A DNA stretch of 6,731 nucleotides from Alphaproteobacteria bacterium (GTDB lineage Bacteria; Pseudomonadota; Alphaproteobacteria; Micavibrionales; Micavibrionaceae). Both the position numbers and the translations under genes were made by a program. The stretch lies in assembly GCA_021776015.1 (NCBI GenBank), contig JAJFGT010000170.1, positions 1-6,731 on the forward strand, given 5' to 3'. Below, piece by piece: positions 1-6,531 of this stretch; positions within the stretch are counted from its first letter, which is position 1, and every line of letters begins with the position of its first letter. The notes under the pieces are model-generated. The model did no database searches, was not told where the DNA came from, and saw nothing but the letters and a program-made list of their open reading frames with translations.

Positions 1-1
1 G

Positions 2-799
2 CTTTTCTCTGGAACAATTGCGCATATTAACTCCTCTGATGAATTGTTTAAAAAGGATAATCCTGCATTTGGGGTCTCTCTTGCGGGGGTCGCGTTTGCT
101 GTTACAATTTTATTGAGCGGAACAGTCTATGGAAATGTTGAGGCTGACATGATTGAGTCGGCCGTGTCTGTTGGTGCGTATGGTATCGTCGGTATTATTC
201 TCATGGCGTTGGCTAGAATCGTCTTTGATAAAATTGCCTTGCCAAATGTTTCATTAAGAAATGAAATTAGAAAAGGGAATATGGCTGTTGCGATAGCCGA
301 TGCAGGAAATGTGATTGCTTCCGCCATTATTATCAGGGAAATTATGATGTGGATCACAGACAATACGCTGAGCGCGTTGGCTGCTTTGGTCGCCGCTTAT
401 ATTGTGTCGCAGATCATCTTAACGGTCACAACATATCTTAGACTAAAGATATTCTCTAAGACGCGTGGGGGGCGCTCAATTCAAAAAGAATTAGAGAATG
501 GCAACATTGCGTTGGCACTGTCTTTTGCGGGTAGAAAAATAGGAACAGCTTTTGCTATTGGTATGGCTGTTAATCTGGTTGTCTATGAAGTCTATGAGAT
601 ACAGGAGATCTTTATACCTTGGATATTAGTCTCTATTATCATTATCTTGGCGCTGAAAGTTCTCTCATTTGTTGCTGAAAAGATTATTCTTTTCCGTATT
701 GATACGGCTTATGAGATTTTAGAACAGAAAAATATAGCGGTTGGCGCATTACAGGCGGTGATTTATATTTCTATGGCGATCCTTCTCACTGAGCTATAG
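2..799 (+). CDS. DUF350 family multi-pass inner-membrane protein, 5'-truncated by window edge
   Basis: The reading frame is open from base 2, so the true start lies outside the window; the in-frame TTG at 44 is not needed. The visible 265 residues are almost entirely hydrophobic helices, about seven, joined by short charged loops. A loop motif of the form charged-x-N-x-A followed by a glycine- or alanine-rich helix recurs four times (DNPAFGVSLAG, GNMAVAIADAG, GNIALALSFAG, KNIAVGALQAV). The Asn codons are at 59, 278, 503 and 731, spaced 73, 75 and 76 residues apart. This internally repeated pattern is typical of DUF350 / YjfL-type proteins (PF03994), here as at least two tandem DUF350 units. 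The biochemical function of the family is not established, so membrane location is the only safe statement. The gene ends 27 bp from the convergent regulator's stop codon. Family assignment is by motif memory, not by search. Confidence 0.8.
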   Translation, partial: LFSGTIAHINSSDELFKKDNPAFGVSLAGVAFAVTILLSGTVYGNVEADMIESAVSVGAYGIVGIILMALARIVFDKIALPNVSLRNEIRKGNMAVAIADAGNVIASAIIIREIMMWITDNTLSALAALVAAYIVSQIILTVTTYLRLKIFSKTRGGRSIQKELENGNIALALSFAGRKIGTAFAIGMAVNLVVYEVYEIQEIFIPWILVSIIIILALKVLSFVAEKIILFRIDTAYEILEQKNIAVGALQAVIYISMAILLTEL

Positions 800-826
800 A
801 GAGAGCCTAATAGACCAGCGTCCTTT

Positions 827-1606
827 TTATTTTCCCAATGCCCATAACAAATTAAAATAGGCGTCCATTGCGGTTGTTATCTGTGTGTTTTCTATGGTGA
901 TGTGAATGGATGGCACAGCTGAAAAAATACTCATGACAATGGTGTTATGCCATACTTGAATTTGAATGGGGGAGGAGAGTTCTGAATCCACATAGCGGTA
1001 TTCTCTCTTTAAAGCTTTTGGCTGGTCAACAAAATATTTGAGTGTGTTTCTTTCGATTTGCCCCCGAAGCTCAGAAAAACAGAGTAGTTGGAATTTGACT
1101 TTTTTCTTCACTCGTAATTTTTCAAATGGTTCTAATTTTCTGTGATCTAGCATGGCGCGTGCCCATTTTTCTGGTTGAACGCTCATCACATGAACGGTTG
1201 TATTTTCAGGCTGTAACTTCATTAATCTAGTCTGAAGGAGAGAATAGGCGTGATTATCATGTAAGATCGCAGAGGTTGTTTTCTTCTTATTGGATGAGGC
1301 GGAGACCAATAATGGTTTGAGTAATTGGTCAAAGTTAATTTGATATTGCTCGAGCTTTTCCTGTAAAGAAGATATTGGTACTGCAGTGGCTTTACGATTT
1401 CGACCATGTTGAGTAATGGTCACAACACCACGTTCTTCCATATCCTTTAATTCTCGTTGAATGGTTTCTCTGTGTATCAACGTATGTTGATGCAGATGTT
1501 CCGCTCCCATCTCTTCATTTTGTAACAATGTGAGATAAATCATGGATTGACGTTCATTTCTAAAAATAGGCACGCCATTAAACAATGTCTGGGCTAGATC
1601 GTTCAT
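827..1606 (-). CDS. TrmB-like HTH transcriptional regulator
   Basis: A 259-residue cytoplasmic protein. Residues about 17-75 form a winged helix-turn-helix: a helix (RQSMIYLTLLQNEEM), a turn, a recognition helix (HRETIQRELKDMEERG) and a wing (VVTITQHGRNRKATAV). A short helical linker follows at about 79-100, then a C-terminal alpha/beta domain ending in IQVWHNTIVMSIF and ITIENTQITTAMDAYFNLLW. The N-terminal pattern and the closing 'I.IE...I...M..YF..LW' element match TrmB-type regulators, which are common in archaea and scattered in bacteria and often sense sugars. The effector here is unknown. I chose the ATG at 1606 because an AGGAG-containing site (1612-1617) lies 5 bp upstream. An 18-residue in-frame extension to 1660 would run through the operator palindromes and is rejected. 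The gene is divergent from the transporter at 1729, so it probably controls that gene, itself, or both. Confidence 0.78.
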   Translation of the reverse strand: MNDLAQTLFNGVPIFRNERQSMIYLTLLQNEEMGAEHLHQHTLIHRETIQRELKDMEERGVVTITQHGRNRKATAVPISSLQEKLEQYQINFDQLLKPLLVSASSNKKKTTSAILHDNHAYSLLQTRLMKLQPENTTVHVMSVQPEKWARAMLDHRKLEPFEKLRVKKKVKFQLLCFSELRGQIERNTLKYFVDQPKALKREYRYVDSELSSPIQIQVWHNTIVMSIFSAVPSIHITIENTQITTAMDAYFNLLWALGK

Positions 1607-1611
1607 AGATA

Positions 1612-1617
1612 CTCCTT
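1612..1617 (-). promoter_or_regulatory. Ribosome binding site of the TrmB-like regulator
   Basis: On the minus strand this reads AAGGAG, five bases before the ATG at 1606-1604. It fixes the regulator's start and argues against the longer in-frame reading to 1660. Confidence 0.8.
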
Positions 1618-1636
1618 TTTCTTCCCTTGAATTATG

Positions 1637-1659
1637 ACACATATATGTGTTTAAACACA
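1637..1659. promoter_or_regulatory. Interlocked palindromic operator candidate between divergent genes
   Basis: Two perfect 14-bp palindromes, at 1637-1650 and 1646-1659, share their middle half-site. The half-sites are ACACA (1637-1641), TGTGT (1646-1650) and ACACA (1655-1659), each separated by 4 bp (TATA, then TTAA). The element sits 30 bp upstream of the regulator's start and 70 bp upstream of the transporter's start, where a dimeric regulator would be expected to bind. The symmetry is seen directly; binding by the neighbouring HTH protein is inferred. Confidence 0.65.
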
Positions 1660-1728
1660 CCTTTTTAAATTCTTTTGTTTTCGATACTTTATGCCCTTAG
1701 TAAATAATTATGGGAATATATTGTTATT

Positions 1729-2399
1729 ATGAGACAAGCAGAATACATTTCTAGGCAAAACCAGTTAACGGACAGGACGCTACCGGCTTTTTGTATTATC
1801 TTTTCTATTTTTATTGGGGGCCTCATTCTCAATACAATCATTGGAACCAAGATCGTAGATATTTTTGGTTTTTATATGCCCGCAGGAATTTTTCTTTGGA
1901 GTTTAACCTTTCCATTAACAGATATCATTGCGGAAACATATGGGCGGAAATATGCCCTGTATTTTGTGATAGGAGGCTTTATTGTTTCTGTTCTCGCTAT
2001 CGTTATGATTTATTTTGCAATGTGGCTACCATCTGCCCCTTTTTGGAAAAATGAAGAGGCTTATAATACTATTTTAGGCAGTAATATACGGACTATTCTT
2101 GCCATGATGGTAAGTTTCATAATAACTCAAACGGCTGACATCTATATTTTTAGTTCAGAGCAAAAACGAATGGTCGTTTTCTATGGCTTAGAAATAACAT
2201 TTCAACCTTTTCTTCTCAGCTCATGGCGAACTGTATTTTTCTGAGTGTCGCCTTTTTAGGAACCATACCGTTTGAGATGTGGGTGACCTTATTTTTTACA
2301 AATATTGTTGGCAGACTTGTTTTGGCTATTATTGACACACCTTTAGTTTATGCGGGGGTCTACACCGTAAAATGGTTCCATCCTTCTTTAAAGAATTAG
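1729..2399 (+). pseudogene. Queuosine precursor transporter, VUT/YhhQ-type (PF02592), split by a -1 frameshift
   Basis: An inner-membrane transporter of the family that imports queuosine precursors (preQ0, preQ1 or related) for tRNA modification. The first frame (1729 to about 2163) gives 145 residues with family signatures: ILNTIIGTKIVDIFG, PLTDIIAETYGRKYA and QTADIYIFS. It then turns into non-family sequence and stops at 2242-2244. The family-like reading resumes one base back, from AAA at 2163: KTNGRFLWLRNNIST, then IFLSVAFLGTIPFE, and LVLAIIDTPLVYAGVY to the TAG at 2397-2399. The join lies in the run CAAAAAC (2161-2167); one extra A would restore a single 223-residue protein, a normal length for the family. 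It could be a real mutation, a homopolymer sequencing error, or ribosomal slippage of tRNA-Lys. The Shine-Dalgarno signal is weak (GGGA, about 1712-1715). The spacer upstream is too short to hold a convincing preQ1 riboswitch. Confidence 0.85.
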
Positions 2400-2406
2400 C
2401 GTTTTC

Positions 2407-2426
2407 AAGAGGCTCATTTTCCTCTT
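2407..2426 (+). terminator. Weak candidate terminator after the transporter gene
   Basis: AAGAGG (2407-2412) and CCTCTT (2421-2426) form a 6-bp stem with an 8-base loop, followed by a T-rich stretch. It lies 8 bases past the transporter stop. The stem is short, so this is only a candidate. Confidence 0.35.
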
Positions 2427-2442
2427 TAATTTCAATAGGATA

Positions 2443-2481
2443 AAAATTTGAGCTAAATTTTAGATAAATAAGAGCTTATTT
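2443..2481. promoter_or_regulatory. Paired AT-rich inverted repeats in the leader of the VWA/RTX gene
   Basis: Two adjacent inverted repeats: AAAATTT (2443-2449) with AAATTTT (2455-2461), and AAATAAG (2466-2472) with CTTATTT (2475-2481). Further down, TAATTATG occurs at 2522-2529 and again at 2543-2550, 21 bp apart or about two helical turns. The 217-bp leader has no gene. No promoter hexamer pair with good spacing could be called with confidence. A regulator-binding role is inferred from the symmetry only, and chance is possible in such AT-rich DNA. Confidence 0.35.
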
Positions 2482-2602
2482 CGTATTAAGTTTGATCTTC
2501 ATTTTCTTTAAACTCTTGTAATAATTATGAAAATATAAACACTAATTATGTTTAAATGGTAGTTAGGGCATCACGACCGATAAAAAGAAAAACATATTAA
2601 TT

Positions 2603-2608
2603 AAGGAG
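2603..2608 (+). promoter_or_regulatory. Ribosome binding site of the VWA/RTX gene
   Basis: AAGGAG lies 8 bases before the ATG at 2617 and only 5 before the adjacent in-frame GTG at 2614. The spacing slightly favours the ATG, although either start would give practically the same protein. Confidence 0.75.
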
Positions 2609-2616
2609 ATCGAGTG

Positions 2617-4917
2617 ATGGGTAGACAATTTCAAAATACGATGGCTGTTTTTGTAAACAGTTCTCTAAGTGCTCAGATAGTCTCGGGGGGCTTAGGATGG
2701 CGTGATGATGATAATAATGGTTTAGGGAAATCAGTTACAAATAATTTCAATCTGGGAAATGGAAATCATTCTTCAGGTTCATCTCTTTTGTCTATGTTTC
2801 AGACAATTTCTTCAAATACAGTGCTTGCAAATAATATAAGCAGTACAGTGTTTGTTCCGCAACCTGTGATCGTTACGAACGGTACAAGTGTGGCAAGTGG
2901 TAATGGGAATACATTACAGGTCGTTGATACGCTGAATTCATTGGACGCACAGAAATCAGATTTCGGCGGTAAAATGACGTCATTTTCTAAAAACGGGATT
3001 AATATTACCTTTGAGGATCCAGATCACTCTGACAAGACACCTGGGACAATGACTTGGATTGATACGGGAAAGGCAGCAGGAGGCTTTGGAGTTGGAGGAA
3101 ATGGAAATAAAGGAAAAGATACGGGTGCTGAAATTATAACAGTTGATCTTGATGATGCTGTCGATCTTGTCGAAATTTCTCTCGTTGACCATGGGTCTAA
3201 AAATTCTGATGATAGTATCACATTTCAAGTTGTTCAGGAAAACGGTGAAATCACAACTGTAAGCATGACTCTTGATAGTAATGCGCCTGAAAAAGTAACA
3301 ACATTTAGCTTTGATGCGGCTGATTACAGCGATGGCAGTATGATTAAACAAGTAATGTTATTTTCTACTAGTGAATTAGGTGGAGGGCATGGTGAAGCAA
3401 GCTTTTTAATTGGTGGTGTAGAGACAACAATCTATGGAGGTGATGATCTTCCTGTAGATGATACTCTTCTTATTACGGGTCATAATGTTAATGATAGTGA
3501 TGGATCAGGTATTCTATATGCTGTTGGGGAGGGTAGTGGTGAGATTATTGGTGAAGATACTAATGATATTCTAATCGGTGATTTTGGTGGGGCAACTGTA
3601 CAAAGTCAAGTACAGAGCCACAATGTTGCTTTTGTCCTTGATGTGAGTGGTTCTATGTCTGTGATGGCAAGTACTGGCGAGACACGTCTTGAATTGATGG
3701 TTGATGCGATCAATACTCTTCTAACTGATTTTGCAGGCTTTACAGGTGGTGAGATTAGGGTGCATATCACAGCTTTTAGTACAAGCGTTTATGCAAGTGA
3801 AACATTCACGGTCACAGATGCTGGGGGCTATAGTGATGCATTAGCATTGATGAATAGTTTAATCCCTAACGGCGTAACAAATTATGAAGCAGGACTACAA
3901 GATGCGATTGATTGGCTACAAATTGGGGATTCTTTACAAGATGCAAAGATGACCACATATTTTCTTAGTGATGGTTTCCCAAATTATGCCGTAGACGAGG
4001 AAACAGGAGACTATGTTTCGGCATTTAGTGTCGATGACCCGATGCTCGCAATGGATCATATTTTGGGAGCGGATGGTACAAATGAAATAGCAGAAATCCA
4101 ATCTCTCAGTGATGAAGTTGTTGCTGTTGGAATTGATATTGGAAGCAGCATTGTCAATTTGGATTTAATTGATACAGATGGCTCCGCGTTAAACGTTCCC
4201 GCTCATCAGTTAACAGCGGCCTTGCAGTCAACTAATCCATTAGTGCCTTTGGCGCCTGTCGGGGATGATGTGATAAATGGTAATGCTGGCGATGACATTA
4301 TATTCGGAGATGCTGTAGATACAGCTCCTTTAGCAAAATTGAAGGAATTGGATATTGTAGGTGGTGATGGCTGGGAAATATTTACAAGGTTGGAAGCGGG
4401 AGAAAGTACTAAAGATCCAGATTGGAGCCGTGATGACACCATAGAATATATTAGAAATAATGCAGAAGAATTATCGCGAGAAGTTCTAACAAACGACGGT
4501 GATACACGTGCAGGTGGAAATGACATTCTCAACGGAGGAGAAGGGAATGATACGATTTTCGGACAAGAGGGAGATGATCTAATCAGTGGAGGATTAGGCG
4601 ATGATCTGCTCTATGGTGGAAGTGGTGCCGATACATTCTTATTTGAATCTATTCTTGATGGTATAGATATGATTATGGATTTTGATGTATTAGAGGGCGA
4701 TATCCTTGATTTATCAGCATTGCTCTCAGGATACGATCCTCTTCAACATGCCCTAAACGATTTCATACATATGGATGATCGTAGCGGTGATACAGTTGTC
4801 TCTGTGAATACATCGGGAGATGGCAATATAGCAAATATAGTAGATATTGCCATTTTGGATGGTGTCATTAACCTTGATCCTATGGGATTGGTTAATGATG
4901 GAAATATGATTATCTGA
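2617..4917 (+). CDS. Type I secreted VWA-domain RTX calcium-binding protein
   Basis: A 766-residue, very Asp-rich protein without a Sec signal peptide. Order of parts: Asn/Gly/Ser-rich N-terminus (1-100); beta-rich domain of unknown role (about 105-275); one degenerate RTX-like stretch (EDTNDILIGDFGG, 313-325); von Willebrand A domain (about 337-520) with a complete metal site D342-x-S344-x-S346, T421 and D452; RTX repeats (GDDVINGNAGDDIIFGD, 549-565); a partly helical insert (about 566-632); a second RTX block (633-672, GGNDILNGGEGNDTIFG and following); and a C-terminal type I secretion target domain (about 670-766, GADTFLF, MIMDFDVLEGDILDLS). RTX nonapeptides bind calcium and fold after export by an ABC exporter / membrane-fusion protein / TolC-type channel. 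VWA metal sites usually mediate protein or surface adhesion. It lacks the long Ig-like repeat arrays of giant adhesins and no LapA-like N-terminal retention motif is seen, so release or loose cell association is more likely. Exporter genes are not in the window. Confidence 0.9.
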   Translation: MGRQFQNTMAVFVNSSLSAQIVSGGLGWRDDDNNGLGKSVTNNFNLGNGNHSSGSSLLSMFQTISSNTVLANNISSTVFVPQPVIVTNGTSVASGNGNTLQVVDTLNSLDAQKSDFGGKMTSFSKNGINITFEDPDHSDKTPGTMTWIDTGKAAGGFGVGGNGNKGKDTGAEIITVDLDDAVDLVEISLVDHGSKNSDDSITFQVVQENGEITTVSMTLDSNAPEKVTTFSFDAADYSDGSMIKQVMLFSTSELGGGHGEASFLIGGVETTIYGGDDLPVDDTLLITGHNVNDSDGSGILYAVGEGSGEIIGEDTNDILIGDFGGATVQSQVQSHNVAFVLDVSGSMSVMASTGETRLELMVDAINTLLTDFAGFTGGEIRVHITAFSTSVYASETFTVTDAGGYSDALALMNSLIPNGVTNYEAGLQDAIDWLQIGDSLQDAKMTTYFLSDGFPNYAVDEETGDYVSAFSVDDPMLAMDHILGADGTNEIAEIQSLSDEVVAVGIDIGSSIVNLDLIDTDGSALNVPAHQLTAALQSTNPLVPLAPVGDDVINGNAGDDIIFGDAVDTAPLAKLKELDIVGGDGWEIFTRLEAGESTKDPDWSRDDTIEYIRNNAEELSREVLTNDGDTRAGGNDILNGGEGNDTIFGQEGDDLISGGLGDDLLYGGSGADTFLFESILDGIDMIMDFDVLEGDILDLSALLSGYDPLQHALNDFIHMDDRSGDTVVSVNTSGDGNIANIVDIAILDGVINLDPMGLVNDGNMII

Positions 4918-4943
4918 GAATAGTAAAAGAGTTTTAAAAGAAA

Positions 4944-4986
4944 CAAAGCCTTGGTCATGTGCTGCCCTGTATAGACCAAGGCTTTG
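4944..4986. terminator. Strong hairpin terminator between convergent genes
   Basis: Perfect 13-bp arms, at 4944-4956 and 4974-4986, enclose a 17-base loop. On the minus strand the stem is followed by a T-rich run (GTTTCTTTTAAAA), so it is a good intrinsic terminator for the gene ending at 4998. On the plus strand there is no clean T run, but the hairpin lies 27 bases past the VWA/RTX stop and may serve both genes. Confidence 0.75.
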
Positions 4987-4997
4987 CCATTTATAAA

Positions 4998-5624
4998 TTA
5001 TGCCAGATGTATGGGGCGAGGGGTGTTCTCTCCAAAGACTTGAAACCCCTGTGGCTCTTCGCAATAAAGAGTACCTGTAAAACCACCATTATCTTTGAGG
5101 TAATCAACCATATCTGCGTATGTGCGTGTACAGCCTTGGGCACTCAGGAAGTGCTTGGTGAGGGTGCTTTCTGCTTGTCCCGCAGAGGAAATATAATCCA
5201 GAACGACCCAATCTCTCTTTGCGAGCTCTGCCTTAAAATCTTCATCAAAGTTGCCGTCCATATGAACGTCAAAGCCAGCAAGGTAGGCACTGTGTTCAAG
5301 AGGAATCTCTCCAGTGTGGGTTTTGTTGAGAGCTTCAATATTAATGCGATCATCTCCTTTAGCTTCAAAATCCTGCCGATGTAAAAGGCGCTCTAACTTC
5401 ACATGTAAGTTAATAGTCTTGCCATTTAGAAGTGCAGTTTTAGCCCATGCAACCCCAAGCTCAAAACCTTTCACGGCATCTTGGATGCTTTCCGTCTCAA
5501 TGGTTGCAATCCCTGTGAGATCCACAGAAGAGTCGTTGATCTCATTCAAGAAAAATGGCGCTGGAATATCAGAATTATCTGTTCCCTTATATGTGACAAT
5601 ATGAACTTCGTAATCTTTACACAT
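4998..5624 (-). CDS. Conserved-looking hypothetical soluble protein
   Basis: A 208-residue protein I do not recognise. No signal peptide or membrane helix is visible, so it is probably cytoplasmic. It starts with a beta-strand-like segment (YEVHIVTYKG), followed by an alternating helix/strand pattern: SIQDAVKGFELGVAWAKTALL (45-65), KTINLHVKLERLLHR (69-83), a DVHMDGNFDEDFKAEL segment (119-134), RDWVVLDYISSAG (137-149), and a C-terminal part with TYADMVDYLKDNGGFTGTLYCEE (168-190). Three cysteines (2, 165, 188) form no obvious metal motif. The start is well supported by AGGAGA (5631-5636) six bases upstream. Its 3' end is marked by the hairpin at 4944-4986, so it is likely a single-gene transcript. 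The reading on this strand is much more protein-like than the overlapping plus-strand frames. No function is proposed. Confidence 0.75.
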   Translation of the reverse strand: MCKDYEVHIVTYKGTDNSDIPAPFFLNEINDSSVDLTGIATIETESIQDAVKGFELGVAWAKTALLNGKTINLHVKLERLLHRQDFEAKGDDRINIEALNKTHTGEIPLEHSAYLAGFDVHMDGNFDEDFKAELAKRDWVVLDYISSAGQAESTLTKHFLSAQGCTRTYADMVDYLKDNGGFTGTLYCEEPQGFQVFGENTPRPIHLA

Positions 5625-5691
5625 GTTGCGTCTCCTATGCGTTGTTGTTTTGTCATAATATACAGAAACAAGACATCAGGAGAAACATCAA

Positions 5692-5778
5692 ATGGGACAC
5701 GAAAATGTGTCATTATTTACACACTGTTATTGCAGGATAAAAGGGTGGGAGCTAGTGGGATTAGTAAGAAACCTGTGA
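5692..5778 (+). CDS. Possible 28-residue small protein
   Basis: A short frame in the 236-bp divergent spacer starts MGHENVSLFTHCYCRIKG and ends LVGLVRNL. AGGAG at 5678-5682 is nine bases before the ATG, a good spacing. It has two Cys in a C-Y-C arrangement and a weakly hydrophobic C-terminus. Nothing else supports it; frames of this length arise by chance. The start overlaps a small hairpin (5696-5711). Low confidence. Confidence 0.2.
   Translation: MGHENVSLFTHCYCRIKGWELVGLVRNL
5696..5711. repeat. Short inverted repeat in the divergent spacer
   Basis: GACAC (5696-5700) and GTGTC (5707-5711) flank a 6-base loop, between the divergent genes at 5624 and 5861. It may be an operator half-site pair or a small RNA hairpin; no T run makes it a terminator. 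The rest of this spacer (5625-5860) shows no promoter I would defend. Confidence 0.3.
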
Positions 5779-5860
5779 ATGAACCTATGAGAATAGGTGC
5801 CCTCAAGCAAGTTTTATTGTATAGATATGAATATTAAAAAATAGTAGAAACCGACCCAAA

Positions 5861-6481
5861 ATGGACTTTAGGTGTATGAACGAAGAGATGCCATTTGACG
5901 TTCCTCAGGGAATGAGTTTTTCTGTTTTCGATCATTACAATCGAGGACGTTTTTTCTATGCGAATGCCCAAGTTCTTGAAAAGAAACAAAGTTGGCATGA
6001 GTATGGTTGGTGTATCAATGCCGCTGTTTATTCTTGTCAGGCAATATATGAAATTATCTATAGCCACGTTGATAATCCCGATAACCCAGAAGGGAGATGG
6101 CATGGTTTTATCGGTGAATATAAAGCAAATGTACGCCATTATGATTTGATAGGAAGCTATAGAGTTCAGGATTTTCATAGGGGAGCTATCGCGTTGTTGC
6201 CTGGATGTACCACTATGCATGGTCCTGTTGTTTTGAAAACATCCAAACAAAGGGGAAGTAGTGCTACTTTCTTGGTTGATGAAGGAAAAAAAATATCTAA
6301 AACAAAAAGAAATGCATCCATTAAATTTAATCGACCTATATCTACGCATAATACGAAAATTGAAGCCAATAACGGCGAGATGCTAAGCGCACTGGATATG
6401 ATTAAGGAGTACCTTGAAGACTTGCATGAATTGTTAAAAAAACGTGCTCCGACTTACGACTGGGGTGAAGGCTTTGAGTAA
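5861..6481 (+). CDS. Hypothetical protein with an R-x4-H motif, possible HEPN-like fold
   Basis: A 206-residue soluble protein not recognised by name. Residues about 28-68 (RGRFFYANAQVLEKKQ, then WCINAAVYSCQAIYEIIYSH) look like the long first helices of a HEPN domain. Residues 100-107 (YRVQDFHR) carry R101-x4-H106, matching the catalytic R-x4-6-H signature of HEPN ribonucleases, placed before a hydrophobic stretch (GAIALLPG). A basic, probably flexible part (130-165) is followed by a C-terminal amphipathic helix (MLSALDMIKEYLEDLHELLKKR, 174-195). The HEPN idea is inference from this pattern. HEPN proteins often act as toxins or defence nucleases with a neighbouring partner, but no nucleotidyltransferase or antitoxin is seen here. 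The start is uncertain: ATG 5861 lacks a clear Shine-Dalgarno, and in-frame ATGs at 5876, 5888 and 5912 are alternatives. Confidence 0.65.
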   Translation: MDFRCMNEEMPFDVPQGMSFSVFDHYNRGRFFYANAQVLEKKQSWHEYGWCINAAVYSCQAIYEIIYSHVDNPDNPEGRWHGFIGEYKANVRHYDLIGSYRVQDFHRGAIALLPGCTTMHGPVVLKTSKQRGSSATFLVDEGKKISKTKRNASIKFNRPISTHNTKIEANNGEMLSALDMIKEYLEDLHELLKKRAPTYDWGEGFE

Positions 6482-6504
6482 GCACCCTATAAGCGCAAGA
6501 AGTG

Positions 6505-6517
6505 CCCTCACTGAGGG
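6505..6517 (+). terminator. Small GC hairpin after the R-x4-H gene
   Basis: CCCTC (6505-6509) and GAGGG (6513-6517) form a tight stem with a 3-base loop, 23 bases past the stop codon. It runs into a poly-G tract instead of a T run, so it is not a standard intrinsic terminator, although it could stabilise the transcript end. Confidence 0.3.
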
Positions 6518-6525
6518 GGGGGGGG
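6515..6525 (+). repeat. 11-G homopolymer tract
   Basis: Eleven consecutive G residues, followed by a GC-rich patch (to about 6536), in otherwise AT-rich DNA. Such tracts slip during replication and are used for phase variation in some bacteria. Here the tract is between genes, 151 bases before the next start, so it would act on transcription or RNA structure and not on a reading frame. The length may also be mis-sequenced. Confidence 0.85.
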
Positions 6526-6531
6526 CGAGGC

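Noticed and set aside
1607..1660. 18-residue N-terminal extension of the TrmB-like regulator
   Set aside because: It translates through the operator palindromes, begins with a non-standard or weak start, and a good AGGAG site supports the ATG at 1606.
1661..1728. preQ1 riboswitch upstream of the transporter
   Set aside because: The space is short and AT-rich, and lacks a recognisable C-rich loop and A-rich tail pseudoknot arrangement.
4261..4640. CRISPR-like or satellite DNA repeat
   Set aside because: The periodicity is 27 bp and protein-coded: it is the RTX nonapeptide repeat, with degenerate DNA.
4959..5837. Several plus-strand frames opposite the 208-residue gene
   Set aside because: They are Cys- and Ser-rich antisense shadows; the minus-strand frame has a ribosome binding site and a matched terminator.
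5834..6349. 171-residue minus-strand frame opposite the R-x4-H gene
   Set aside because: Cys/Ile/Phe-rich low-quality translation without a start signal; the plus-strand frame is more protein-like and has a charged helical C-terminus.
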